This document shows, in pieces, positions 28,521 to 36,348 of a DNA stretch of 48,641 bases. Position numbers and translations under genes: made by a program. Position 1 is the first letter of the stretch; each line of letters starts with the position of its first letter. The notes beneath the pieces are model-generated. The model was not told the DNA's origin. It saw nothing but the letters and a program-made list of their open reading frames with translations, and did no database searches. This stretch comes from an uncultured Bacteroidaceae bacterium (GTDB lineage: Bacteria > Bacteroidota > Bacteroidia > Bacteroidales > Bacteroidaceae): contig CAJOJD010000001.1 of the NCBI GenBank assembly GCA_905234745.1, forward strand, positions 1-48,641, read 5' to 3'.

Positions 28521-29146
28521 TTACTCGACAGACTTCTTTCCGTTAATGATGTGGATACCCTTGTTCAACTTGCGGGAGTTGTTATCCAACTTGCGTCCCT
28601 GCAGGTCGTATACGGATTCTGCATCATTTGCGTTCAGGATATCCTGGATTCCGGTGATACCCAGTTCGATGTCAATTACCATAGGCTCGTCGGGAGTTCC
28701 GTAGATAGAATTGGTCTCGTAGATGAGAGTCTGCGGTACCTCTGTTATCTTGTCGCCTACGGCAATCTTCAAGGTCAGAGTGCAGGCCTCGTCACCGGGG
28801 ATGGTGAGGTAGGCTATGCCGTCTGCCTGGGTGGTTGCTGCTGCACGGCATTCGTCACCGGCGAATACACCCAGTTGAGCATTGCTTAAGGGTGCACCGT
28901 GTCCGATTATCTTGGCTGCCATGATGGCGTTGTCAGGATAGTTGCGGTAGTTGACGGGGCTGAATGTCTGGTTAGCCTGGTTCTCGTTAGCACGCTCAGG
29001 AGCACGCTGGGGTGCTGCGTTGACGATGGTTCCGGGGTGGGTGAATGACATCTGATCGGCGCCGATCATCAGTTTGTAACCCATACCGGGCTGCAGCATC
29101 ACAAGTGAGCCGCCCCATTCGTAGCTGTCCCAATAAGCGACACCGG
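28521..29146 (-). pseudogene. 3' fragment of a secreted protein with C-terminal sorting-like tail
   Basis: The open frame runs to 29288, but the part that looks protein-like begins near SGVAYWDSYEWGGSL at about 29146. Bacteroidales cell-surface proteins carry a similar DSYxWGGSL...PGMGYKLM segment deep inside much longer polypeptides. The C-terminus (ESVYDLQGRKLDN to KGIHIINGKKS) matches the tail found on many secreted Bacteroidales proteins. There is no signal peptide, and the residues upstream of 29146 look random. Read as the 3' end of a larger gene whose 5' part was lost. It could still be expressed as a short ORF, but no export signal remains. Confidence 0.6.
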
Positions 29147-29149
29147 AAC

Positions 29150-29305
29150 GGAACGTATGAGGACTTTGTAGAGTATGATGTAATAAATCGAACATCTTCT
29201 GGTGCTCCCAAACGTACTTATGACAGACGCAATTATGTTGAGAAACCGTTGCCGGCACTTGCACCGCCTGTAGTAGTCGGTCATTCATGGCGTGAGGCTA
29301 AGTAA
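29150..29305 (+). pseudogene. possible 3' fragment of an unrecognised gene
   Basis: A plus-strand frame, about 50 codons from TYEDFVEYDVINRT to the end VVVGHSWREAK, has a plausible C-terminal composition but no start or ribosome site of its own, since it continues the antisense of the minus-strand fragment. The family is not recognised. Together with the minus-strand fragment it would mark a deletion that removed the 5' ends of two divergent genes. Low confidence. Confidence 0.3.
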
Positions 29306-29331
29306 CATGTGACGTCGCTATTTGAAAAATA

Positions 29332-29625
29332 ATGAAAAGAATCATCATTCTGTTATTATCTGTGCTGTGCATTAACATCGTTATTGCACAGTCGGATAAT
29401 GGCACTAATATATCAGGTGATGATGTAGGGTGGGACGATAATGGAACAGACACATTGACATTAGTCGTGGATATACCATCATCTTTCTTAGATAATAATC
29501 CAATTCAGATTAAAAAAGATGAGGTAGTCTATGATTTGACTGGTAAGAAGATGGAAACGTATGACATATCCACACTACCATCGGGAATCTATTTCCGCAA
29601 TGGACGCAAGTTCATGGTACCATAA
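29332..29625 (+). CDS. small secreted protein with C-terminal sorting-like tail
   Basis: 97 residues. A clear signal peptide (MKRIIILLLSVLCINIVIAQ) is followed by about 45 acidic, Asn/Thr-rich residues and then VYDLTGKKMETYDISTLPSG with IYFRNGRKFMV, the same type of tail as on the neighbouring minus-strand fragment. The coding sequence is visibly AT-richer than the genes around it, which hints at a separate origin. No catalytic motif is seen; it may be a stub of a larger cell-surface protein reduced to its export signals, or a genuine small secreted protein. Confidence 0.62.
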   Translation: MKRIIILLLSVLCINIVIAQSDNGTNISGDDVGWDDNGTDTLTLVVDIPSSFLDNNPIQIKKDEVVYDLTGKKMETYDISTLPSGIYFRNGRKFMVP

Positions 29626-29629
29626 ATTA

Positions 29630-29661
29630 TTTGGATAATATTCCAGTAAATATTAACTTTG
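29630..29661 (+). promoter_or_regulatory. Bacteroidota promoter upstream of pepD
   Basis: TTTG at 29630-29633, 20 bases, then TAACTTTG at 29654-29661: a full match to the Bacteroidota -33/-7 pattern. It lies directly before a hairpin with a T-tract, about 65 bases ahead of the pepD start. Confidence 0.65.
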
Positions 29662-29698
29662 GCATATCGGTCACGTAGGGTGGTCGATATGCTTTTTT
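29661..29698 (+). terminator. intrinsic terminator-like hairpin before pepD
   Basis: GCATATCG (29662-29669) pairs with CGATATGC (29685-29692); four further inner pairs (two of them G-U) extend the stem, leaving a seven-base loop, and six T follow. It can end transcripts from the small secreted-protein gene. Because it sits where a transcript from the promoter at 29630-29661 would begin, it could also act on the pepD leader. Confidence 0.6.
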
Positions 29699-29726
29699 AT
29701 TGAATAATCAATTAAAAACAGAGAAT

Positions 29727-31208
29727 ATGACAATTAAAGATTTACAGCCCAAGATCGTTTGGGATAACTTTTACGGAATTACGCGTCAGCCGCGTCCGTC
29801 AAAGCATGAGGAGAAGATTCGTGCATGGCTTCTTGACTGGGCCAAACAGCATAATATAGAGGCTTTTGCCGATGAGACAGGTAACGTAATTATGCGCAAG
29901 CCCGCTACTCCGGGTATGGAGAACCTTAAGGGCGTCATTATGCAGGGTCATATGGATATGGTTCCGCAGAAGAATGCCGATGTAAAGCATGACTTTGAGA
30001 AGGATCCCATTGAGACCTGGGTAGACGGTGAGTGGCTCAAGGCTAAGGGTACTACTCTGGGTGCCGATAACGGTCTGGGCGTAGCTTTGGCTCTGTCAGT
30101 GTTGGAGTCAAACGATATCAAGCATGGTCCGCTGGAACTGCTGGTTACATATGATGAGGAGACCGGTATGACCGGTGCGCAGGCTCTTAAGCCGGGCGTG
30201 CTCAAGGGTGAGATCCTGCTCAATCTGGACTCTGAGACCGAGGGTGAGATTTACGTAGGCTGCGCCGGTGGTCTGGACGCATCAATAAAGGGTGCATACA
30301 ATCGCAAGCCGGAGCCTAAGGGTTGGCTCTGCTACAGCCTTGCCGTTAAGGGCTTCCAGGGCGGTCACTCAGGTATGGATATCATCCTGTGCCGTGCCAA
30401 TGCCAATAAGGTAGGCGCGCGCGTAATGTACGCTCTGCTTACCAAGGCCGATGTCAAACTGATTGATATGGAGGGCGGCACACTGCGCAATGCTATTCCG
30501 CGCGAGTGCTTTGCAACCGTATATGTTGCTCCTGATAAGGTTGAGATTGCCAAGAAGGTAGTGGCCGATGTATTTGCTGAGGTTAAGGCCGAGTATGCTG
30601 CAACTGATCCGGGCTGCAACTACGTATTTGAGCCTTACCAGTGTGCTCCGGGTGAGACCTGTGATCCCGATGAGTGCCTCTATGTGGAGGAGGGTACAGC
30701 CCTGCGTTATATCGAGGCCATTCTGGCTTGCCCCGATGGCGTTGAGCGCATGAGTGACCAGATGCCTGGCTTGGTAGAGACATCGAACAATATGGCTATG
30801 GTCAAGATATATAAGGGTGAGTTCTTTATCGGTAACCTGCTTCGCAGCTCGGTTGACAGCGCCAAGGAACTTCTGGCTCTGCGCGTTCGCAGCGTAGCCG
30901 AGCTTGCAGGCTGCAAGGTTGAGCTTACCGGAGGCTACTCAGGCTGGGCCCCCAATGCCGCATCACCCATACTGCATGTAATGAAGGAGGAGTATAAGAA
31001 GATGTTCGGCACCGAGCCCAAGGTTATGGCTATCCATGCTGGTCTTGAGTGCGGTATCCTGAGCGGAGCATATCCCCACTGGGATATGGTATCGTTCGGT
31101 CCCACACTTATGAGCCCGCATTCACCCGATGAGCGCTGCTACATCCCGTCCGTCCAGAAGGTTTGGGATTACCTCAAAGCAGTTCTCGCTGCGATACCTA
31201 AGAAGTAA
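29727..31208 (+). CDS. pepD: aminoacyl-histidine dipeptidase (PepD, M20 family)
   Basis: Cytoplasmic zinc dipeptidase that hydrolyses Xaa-His and other dipeptides. 493 residues from the ATG at 29727; an in-frame TTG at 29700 would add nine residues, but it directly follows the terminator T-tract and is less likely. Metal-binding motifs are visible: GVIMQGHMDMVPQ, TLGADNGLGVA, and the YDEETGMTGA catalytic Glu pair; GFQGGHSGMDI marks the lid region. The length is normal for PepD. It is followed by a hairpin terminator. Confidence 0.95.
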   Translation: MTIKDLQPKIVWDNFYGITRQPRPSKHEEKIRAWLLDWAKQHNIEAFADETGNVIMRKPATPGMENLKGVIMQGHMDMVPQKNADVKHDFEKDPIETWVDGEWLKAKGTTLGADNGLGVALALSVLESNDIKHGPLELLVTYDEETGMTGAQALKPGVLKGEILLNLDSETEGEIYVGCAGGLDASIKGAYNRKPEPKGWLCYSLAVKGFQGGHSGMDIILCRANANKVGARVMYALLTKADVKLIDMEGGTLRNAIPRECFATVYVAPDKVEIAKKVVADVFAEVKAEYAATDPGCNYVFEPYQCAPGETCDPDECLYVEEGTALRYIEAILACPDGVERMSDQMPGLVETSNNMAMVKIYKGEFFIGNLLRSSVDSAKELLALRVRSVAELAGCKVELTGGYSGWAPNAASPILHVMKEEYKKMFGTEPKVMAIHAGLECGILSGAYPHWDMVSFGPTLMSPHSPDERCYIPSVQKVWDYLKAVLAAIPKK

Positions 31209-31214
31209 AAAACA

Positions 31215-31246
31215 AAGGCTTGCCGGTTGGCAAGCCTTTATTTTTA
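31215..31246. terminator. bidirectional terminator between pepD and lrp-type gene
   Basis: AAAGGCTTGCC, loop GGTT, GGCAAGCCTTT, followed by ATTTTTAT. The 11-bp perfect stem ends pepD on the plus strand and, with the A-tract on the other side, the convergent regulator gene. Confidence 0.88.
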
Positions 31247-31744
31247 TATTGACAATCCGAACGTCTTCTTGATGGGACTCATTACGAACATGGACTGGAT
31301 GGAGCCTACGGTATCGGTGGTACCCAGGACGTTCATGATGAACTCCTTGTAGGAGCGCATATCGGGGCAATAGACCTTGAGAAGGTAGTCAAACTCACCG
31401 GAGATGTTGTAGCACTCGGCCACCTCCTTCATATTACGCGCGGCCTCCTCAAAGGTGTAGGCGGTATCGCGGGTCATCTCGCGCAGCTTGACGCAGCAGA
31501 ATACCACAAATCCCAGATTGAGCTTCTCGGGATCCAGCACTGCTATATACTTCTTTATATAGCCCTCGCGCTCCAGACGTTTCTGGCGCTCGAACACCGG
31601 GGTGGTGGACAGGTGTACCTTGGCGGCTAATTCCTTGGTAGTAAGGCGTGAATTGTCCTGCAGGCAGGTCAGGATTTTGATGTCTGTAGCATCCAGTTCG
31701 CCGGCTTTCGGCTCAATCAAAGTTGAAATATTCTCCTTTTCCAT
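31244..31744 (-). CDS. Lrp/AsnC family transcriptional regulator
   Basis: 166 residues. The N-terminal winged helix-turn-helix is at about 18-68 (DATDIKILTCLQDNSRLTTK, then ELAAKVHLSTTPVFERQKRL), followed by the ligand-binding RAM domain of alpha/beta sandwich type (from VVFCCVKL to GTTDTVGSIQSMFVM). Such regulators sense amino acids and act as multimers. It is divergent from metY across a 156-base gap that holds a promoter for each direction, so control of the methionine genes is a reasonable guess, not shown. Confidence 0.93.
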   Translation of the reverse strand: MEKENISTLIEPKAGELDATDIKILTCLQDNSRLTTKELAAKVHLSTTPVFERQKRLEREGYIKKYIAVLDPEKLNLGFVVFCCVKLREMTRDTAYTFEEAARNMKEVAECYNISGEFDYLLKVYCPDMRSYKEFIMNVLGTTDTVGSIQSMFVMSPIKKTFGLSI

Positions 31745-31787
31745 AGTTTATTGTTGAATTTGTTGGTTTATTTTCTTTGAATTTGCG

Positions 31788-31795
31788 CAAAGGTA
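31788..31795 (-). promoter_or_regulatory. promoter -7 box of the Lrp/AsnC gene
   Basis: TACCTTTG on the minus strand fits TAnnTTTG. An ATTG (31817-31820) 21 bases upstream could be the -33. The box ends about 44 bases before the start codon. Confidence 0.52.
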
Positions 31796-31823
31796 GGAAG
31801 TTTTTCCTTAATAATACAATGTG

Positions 31824-31855
31824 TTTGGTGGAATTTTCTATCGGCCGTAACTTTG
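31824..31855 (+). promoter_or_regulatory. promoter of metY
   Basis: TTTG at 31824-31827, 20 bases, then TAACTTTG at 31848-31855, a complete Bacteroidota promoter. It leaves a leader of about 40 bases before metY with TAAGGAAT just ahead of the ATG. Confidence 0.68.
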
Positions 31856-31900
31856 CATCGTCAAAAGGAAAAAACGATAACAAATAAAAATATAAGGAAT

Positions 31901-33187
31901 ATGGCAAACAACAAATTTCATCTTGAGACTCTGGCACTCCACGTAGGCCAGGAGCAGCCCGATCCCGCGTCCGATGCACGCGCAGTACCTATCTATCAGA
32001 CCACATCTTATGTGTTCCGCAACTCACAGCATGCTGCCGACCGTTTTGGTCTGCGCGATGCCGGAAACATATACGGCCGTCTGACCAACTCGACACAGGA
32101 TGTGCTGGAGAAGCGCATCGCAGCCCTGGAGGGTGGTGTAGCCGCTCTGGCAGTGGCATCGGGTGCAGCCGCAGTAACATACGCCCTGCAGAACATTGCA
32201 CAGGCCGGTGACCACATCGTGGCAGCCGACAATCTGTACGGCGGTTCATTCAACCTGATAACACATACACTTTCAACCCAGGGCGTGAGCAACACCATCG
32301 TAAAGGTGAATGACCTGAAGGCTCTAGAGGCAGCCATCCGCCCCAACACCAAGGCAATCTACGCCGAGACATTCGGTAACCCCAACAGTGACGTCACCAA
32401 CCTGGAGGCTGTAGCCGAGATCGCTCACAAGCACGGTATCGTATTCATCGTGGACAACACATTCGCTCCCATACTTATCCGTCCGCTGGAGCACGGAGCA
32501 GACATTGTGGTACACTCCGCAACCAAGTTCATCGGCGGTCACGGTTCATCTCTGGGCGGCATCATCGTTGACGGCGGATCATTCAACTGGAAGGCCAACC
32601 CCGACAAGTATCCTACACTTGCCAAGCCCGATCCCTCTTACCACGGCGCAGTATTTGCCGATGTAGCCGGTGCAGCCGCATTCGTAACCCGTATCCGTGC
32701 CGTCATCCTGCGCGATACCGGTGCTGCCATCAGCCCCTTCAACGCATGGATCCTGCTTCAGGGTGTCGAGTCTCTGCCTCTGCGCATAGAGCGTCACGTT
32801 GAGAACGCACTCAAGGTTGTCCAGTACCTTGCCAAGAACCCCAAGGTATCAAAGGTCAACCACCCGTCACTGCCCGATCATCCGGATCACGCACTGTATC
32901 AGAAGTATTTCCCCAACGGTGGCGGATCAATCTTCACATTCGAGGTTAACGGAACCCAGGAGGATACCTGGAAGTTCATTGACTCACTGCAGATATTCTC
33001 ACTGCTGGCCAACGTGGCCGATGTAAAGAGCCTTGTAATACATCCTTACACCACCACACACTCCCAGATGACCTCAAAGGAGCTGGCCGAGCAGCACATC
33101 ACTCCCACGACAGTACGTCTGTCAATCGGTGTTGAGCACATAGACGATATCATTGCAGACCTTGACCAGGCTTTTGCCAAAATATGA
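31901..33187 (+). CDS. metY: O-acetylhomoserine aminocarboxypropyltransferase (sulfhydrylase)
   Basis: PLP enzyme that makes homocysteine from O-acetylhomoserine and sulfide. 428 residues from the ATG at 31901, which has TAAGGAAT just upstream; an in-frame TTG at 31853 overlaps the promoter and is rejected. The PLP lysine is Lys209 in HSATKFIGGHGSSLGG, preceded by IVFIVDNTFAPILIRPLEHG, and the NIYGRLTNST motif lies near the N-terminus. The length of about 430 fits MetY rather than the shorter MetB/MetC proteins. metA follows and supplies its substrate. Confidence 0.94.
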   Translation: MANNKFHLETLALHVGQEQPDPASDARAVPIYQTTSYVFRNSQHAADRFGLRDAGNIYGRLTNSTQDVLEKRIAALEGGVAALAVASGAAAVTYALQNIAQAGDHIVAADNLYGGSFNLITHTLSTQGVSNTIVKVNDLKALEAAIRPNTKAIYAETFGNPNSDVTNLEAVAEIAHKHGIVFIVDNTFAPILIRPLEHGADIVVHSATKFIGGHGSSLGGIIVDGGSFNWKANPDKYPTLAKPDPSYHGAVFADVAGAAAFVTRIRAVILRDTGAAISPFNAWILLQGVESLPLRIERHVENALKVVQYLAKNPKVSKVNHPSLPDHPDHALYQKYFPNGGGSIFTFEVNGTQEDTWKFIDSLQIFSLLANVADVKSLVIHPYTTTHSQMTSKELAEQHITPTTVRLSIGVEHIDDIIADLDQAFAKI

Positions 33188-33213
33188 TATTACCAAGTTG
33201 TTTTAAGTTTAAC

Positions 33214-33221
33214 TAATTTTG
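33214..33221 (+). promoter_or_regulatory. possible promoter -7 box of metA
   Basis: TAATTTTG fits TAnnTTTG, 63 bases before the metA ATG. No good -33 is seen. The same 11 bases, AACTAATTTTG, recur at 42760-42770. Confidence 0.42.
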
Positions 33222-33231
33222 CCGTCGTATT

Positions 33232-33253
33232 CACAGTCCCTTTGGGGGCTGTG
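33232..33253 (+). promoter_or_regulatory. hairpin in the metA leader
   Basis: CACAGTCCC pairs with GGGGCTGTG around a short loop, giving an 8-9 bp stem 30 bases before the metA start. No T-tract follows, so it is not an ordinary terminator. It could be a processing, stability or attenuation element, or end metY messages weakly. Confidence 0.4.
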
Positions 33254-33284
33254 GATATTTCGGTTTAATATAAAAGGTTCAGAT

Positions 33285-34202
33285 ATGCCTCTTAAACTAC
33301 CCGATAAACTGCCTGCAATAGAGATTCTCAAAGGTGAGAACATATTCGTAATGGACACCAGCCGTGCCACAAGCCAGGACATCCGTCCGCTGCGCATCGT
33401 GGTGCTCAACCTGATGCCCATCAAGATTACCACCGAGACCGATCTTATCAGGCTTATTTCCAATACCCCGTTGCAGATTGAACTCAAGCTGATGAAACTG
33501 CACAGTCATACTTCCAAGAATACTCCTGTAGAGCATATGAGAGTGTTCTATGAAACATTTGACAGCATGCGTGACCAGAAGTTTGACGGATTCATCGTGA
33601 CCGGTGCACCGTTGGAGCAGATGCAGTTTGAGGAGGTATCTTACTGGGATGAACTCCAGGAGATCTTTGACTGGGCACGCACTCACGTGACATCGACCTT
33701 ATATATATGCTGGGCTGCCCAGGCCGCCATGTACCATTTCTATGGAGTGCCCAAGTATCCGTTATCGGCCAAGATGTTCGGCATATTCAAACACAAGACC
33801 ATAAATGAACCGCTGCCCATATTCCGCGGTTTTGACGATGAGTTCTATGCTCCACACAGCCGTCACTCGGAAGTAAGAAAAGAGGACATTCTGAGACATC
33901 CCGAACTCAAGCTCCTGTCTGAGTCCGATGAAGCCGGCGTATTCATGGTATCGGCCCGCGGAGGACGTGAGATATTCATTACCGGCCATATGGAGTACTC
34001 ACCGAACACTCTTGACGATGAGTACAAACGCGACCTGGCAAAGGGTCTCACCATAGAAAAGCCCAAGCATTACTATCGTGACGATGATCCCGCCAAGGGA
34101 CCGCTGGACCGCTGGCGCGCCCATGCCAACCTGTTCTACTCAAACTGGCTCAACTACTACGTCTATCAGGAAACTCCTTACAATTTGCAGGAGATAAGTT
34201 AA
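33285..34202 (+). CDS. metA: homoserine O-acetyltransferase (MetA family)
   Basis: Activates homoserine for methionine synthesis. 305 residues from the ATG at 33285; earlier in-frame codons fall in the leader. The catalytic cysteine is Cys142 (LYICWAAQAAMYHFYG), with ARGGREIFITGHMEYS bearing the active-site His. Residue 111 is Glu (VTGAPLEQM), whereas E. coli MetA has Gly there. In the family, Glu at this position goes with acetyl-CoA use, so the product should be O-acetylhomoserine. That matches the upstream metY and makes the pair a self-consistent acetyl-type pathway. Confidence 0.94.
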   Translation: MPLKLPDKLPAIEILKGENIFVMDTSRATSQDIRPLRIVVLNLMPIKITTETDLIRLISNTPLQIELKLMKLHSHTSKNTPVEHMRVFYETFDSMRDQKFDGFIVTGAPLEQMQFEEVSYWDELQEIFDWARTHVTSTLYICWAAQAAMYHFYGVPKYPLSAKMFGIFKHKTINEPLPIFRGFDDEFYAPHSRHSEVRKEDILRHPELKLLSESDEAGVFMVSARGGREIFITGHMEYSPNTLDDEYKRDLAKGLTIEKPKHYYRDDDPAKGPLDRWRAHANLFYSNWLNYYVYQETPYNLQEIS

Positions 34203-34208
34203 CAAATC

Positions 34209-34228
34209 AGACGTTGTTTCGTCTTTAT
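34209..34228 (+). terminator. weak terminator-like hairpin after metA
   Basis: AGACG, six-base loop, CGTCT, then TTAT. Only five pairs and a poor T-tract, so termination may be partial. Confidence 0.3.
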
Positions 34229-34266
34229 GGTGTATTGCTTGAAGAAAAAACTAAAACACTATAAAA

Positions 34267-35070
34267 ATGAAGACAAAATCTATTTTGGTTTACGCTTTAT
34301 GCGCTCTTATGCAGTCTTGCTGCATGGTTGATGCTCAGGTTGTATGGCTTTCAACAAAAAATCCTGATTTTACCGACTGCGACCGTGAGGAACGCCAGGT
34401 CAGAGAATTTGACGGCGTTTCAAACACCTGCCCGTTTGACGTGATCTATGAGCAGTGCGATGAGCAGTATGTGATTGTTGAGGGCGACAAGGAGTATTTC
34501 AACCGTCTCCATACCGACGTAAGACACGGAGTGCTTGAGATAACGATCGATCCTGCCCGTTACCGTAACGTTCGCCTGAGAGTAAGGGTTGGCAGTCCTG
34601 AGATATCGGCTCTTACAATGGTCGGCAGCGGTAGCATTATCTGTAAGTCCGATATAGTCACAGATGGCAATCTGGTCCTGAAGTTATCCGGAAGCGGTGA
34701 CCTTGTCGCCGAAAAGATTAACTGCGCAAATCTTCAGTCTGCATTGTCCGGCTCAGGTGACCTCAACATAAGTCGCGTAGATGCAGTTGATGTAAGTGTA
34801 AGCCTGGCTGGAAGCGGTGACTGGGGCGCATCGCGTATCAAGGCCGATAATCTGACTATCTCAGTTTCCGGATCGGGCGACGTTGATATAGTGACTGTGG
34901 ATATTGACGATACTTTGTCAGCAACATTGGCCGGAAGCGGCGATATTGACGTGAGTGGTCACGCCCGCAACGTTGTCGCCAAGGTAGCAGGCAGCGGTGA
35001 CATATCAGGCCGCCTCTCTTACGACCGTATCAGCAAGACCCGCGCTGGCAGTGGCGATATCGACTGGTAA
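34267..35070 (+). CDS. secreted GIN-domain (DUF2807) protein
   Basis: 267 residues. A signal peptide (about residues 1-23, ending MVDAQ) is followed by a region reading REFDGVSNTCPFDVIYEQ, the start of a DUF2807/GIN head domain. The C-terminal 150 residues hold eight GSG[S/D] turns spaced roughly 15-22 residues apart (SGSGDL, AGSGDW, SGSGDV, AGSGDI), the pattern of a right-handed beta helix. Proteins of this type are common in Bacteroidota and are thought to sit in the envelope; their function is not settled. Two large palindromes follow immediately. Confidence 0.88.
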   Translation: MKTKSILVYALCALMQSCCMVDAQVVWLSTKNPDFTDCDREERQVREFDGVSNTCPFDVIYEQCDEQYVIVEGDKEYFNRLHTDVRHGVLEITIDPARYRNVRLRVRVGSPEISALTMVGSGSIICKSDIVTDGNLVLKLSGSGDLVAEKINCANLQSALSGSGDLNISRVDAVDVSVSLAGSGDWGASRIKADNLTISVSGSGDVDIVTVDIDDTLSATLAGSGDIDVSGHARNVVAKVAGSGDISGRLSYDRISKTRAGSGDIDW

Positions 35071-35073
35071 AGT

Positions 35074-35116
35074 AAAAATGGTACCATTGGGGTCAGACCC
35101 CAATGGTATCATTTTT
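35074..35116. repeat. palindromic unit 1 of a tandem pair
   Basis: A 21-bp stem with one G-T mismatch around a single central A; the core is ACCATTGGGGTC, A, GACCCCAATGGT. It lies four bases after the GIN-protein stop. The core is the reverse complement of the core of unit 2 (same arms, T in the centre). It resembles REP-type palindromes. Confidence 0.85.
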
Positions 35117-35117
35117 G

Positions 35118-35158
35118 AAAAGAGTACCATTGGGGTCTGACCCCAATGGTACTCTTTT
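35118..35158. repeat. palindromic unit 2 of a tandem pair, doubling as a terminator
   Basis: A perfect 20-bp stem around a central T; the core arms are identical to unit 1 but the flanks differ (AAAAGAGT and ACTCTTTT). A-tract on one side and T-tract on the other let it act as a bidirectional terminator between the GIN-protein gene and purM, whose stop codon begins at its edge. Confidence 0.85.
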
Positions 35159-36328
35159 TTAGTACTCGAAGGTACCGTACTCGCTGTGGATGGTCAGGTG
35201 TGTATGGTCAGAGGCCTCGATACGGCCGATGATCTGGGCATCGATGCCGAATGACTTGCTGATGTCTATTACCTGCTGGGCGTACTCCTTAGGCAGGTAG
35301 ACCTCGAAGCGGTGACCGCAGTTGAATACCTTGTACATCTCCTTCCAGTCGGTCCTGCTCTGCTCCTGGATGGTGCGGAACAGCGGTGGGATGGGGAACA
35401 TGTTATCTTTGACTACGTGTACGTTCTCAACAAAGTGCAGGATCTTGGTCTGTGCACCGCCTGAGCAGTGAATCATACCGTGAATCTGCGGGCGCAGGGC
35501 GTCAAGCAGCTTCTTTACCACTGGAGCATATGTGCGGGTGGGAGAGAGAACCAGCTTGCCTGCATCCAGGGGTGAGTCCTTGACGGCATCTGTAAGGTTC
35601 AGACCGCCTGAATAAACCAGCTCCTCGGGTACTGCATGGTCATATGTCTCGGGATACTTCTTGGCGATATCCTTGCCGAATACATCGTGACGGGCGCTGG
35701 TAAGACCGTTACTGCCCATACCGCCGTTGTACTCCTTCTCATATGTAGCCTGACCGAAAGATGCAAGACCTACAATCACGTCACCCGGACGGATGTTGGC
35801 GTTGTTGATCACGTCACTGCGTTTCATGCGGCAGGTAACGGTGCTGTCCACGATTATTGTGCGTACCAGGTCACCTACATCGGCAGTCTCACCGCCTGTG
35901 GCATAGGCTCCTACACCCATCTCGCGGAGTTCGGCCAGCAGTTCATCGGTACCGTTTATTATGGCGCTGATTACGCTGCCGGGAACAAGGTTCTTGTTAC
36001 GGCCGATGGTTGAACTTACCAGGATGTTGTCGACTGCACCTACGCAGAGCAGGTCATCGATATTCATGATAAGGGCATCCTGAGCAATACCTTTCCATAC
36101 GGAGAGGTCACCGGTCTCTTTCCAGTAGGCATATGCCAATGAAGACTTGGTGCCTGCACCGTCGGCATGCATGATGTTGCAGTACTCGGGGTCACCGCCC
36201 AGAATATCGGGAATGATTTTACAGAAGGCCTTGGGATAGAGACCTTTGTCTATGTTCTTGATGGCGTTGTGCACATCCTCCTTGGATGCCGATACGCCAC
36301 GCAGCATATAACGTTCGTTTGAGTCCAT
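35159..36328 (-). CDS. purM: phosphoribosylformylglycinamidine cyclo-ligase (AIR synthetase)
   Basis: Fifth step of purine synthesis, ATP-dependent closure to aminoimidazole ribotide. 389 residues, longer than the roughly 345 of E. coli PurM, as usual in Bacteroidota. Recognisable segments are HADGAGTKSSLAY (nucleotide site), DALIMNIDDLLCVGA, ATGGETADVGDLV, and GMIHCSGGAQTKILHF in the C-terminal half. It is the last gene of the phoH, purC, aroE, purM run, 20 bases after aroE. Confidence 0.93.
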   Translation of the reverse strand: MDSNERYMLRGVSASKEDVHNAIKNIDKGLYPKAFCKIIPDILGGDPEYCNIMHADGAGTKSSLAYAYWKETGDLSVWKGIAQDALIMNIDDLLCVGAVDNILVSSTIGRNKNLVPGSVISAIINGTDELLAELREMGVGAYATGGETADVGDLVRTIIVDSTVTCRMKRSDVINNANIRPGDVIVGLASFGQATYEKEYNGGMGSNGLTSARHDVFGKDIAKKYPETYDHAVPEELVYSGGLNLTDAVKDSPLDAGKLVLSPTRTYAPVVKKLLDALRPQIHGMIHCSGGAQTKILHFVENVHVVKDNMFPIPPLFRTIQEQSRTDWKEMYKVFNCGHRFEVYLPKEYAQQVIDISKSFGIDAQIIGRIEASDHTHLTIHSEYGTFEY

Positions 36329-36348
36329 CTCTATTTAATATATATTTC

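Noticed and set aside
33214-33284. SAM-II type riboswitch in the metA leader
   Set aside because: The leader is about the right size and has a hairpin, but the conserved loop and pseudoknot bases of SAM-II could not be found; only a plain hairpin is supported.
35074-35158. CRISPR array
   Set aside because: Only two palindromic units, with no regular unique spacer and no cas genes in the window.
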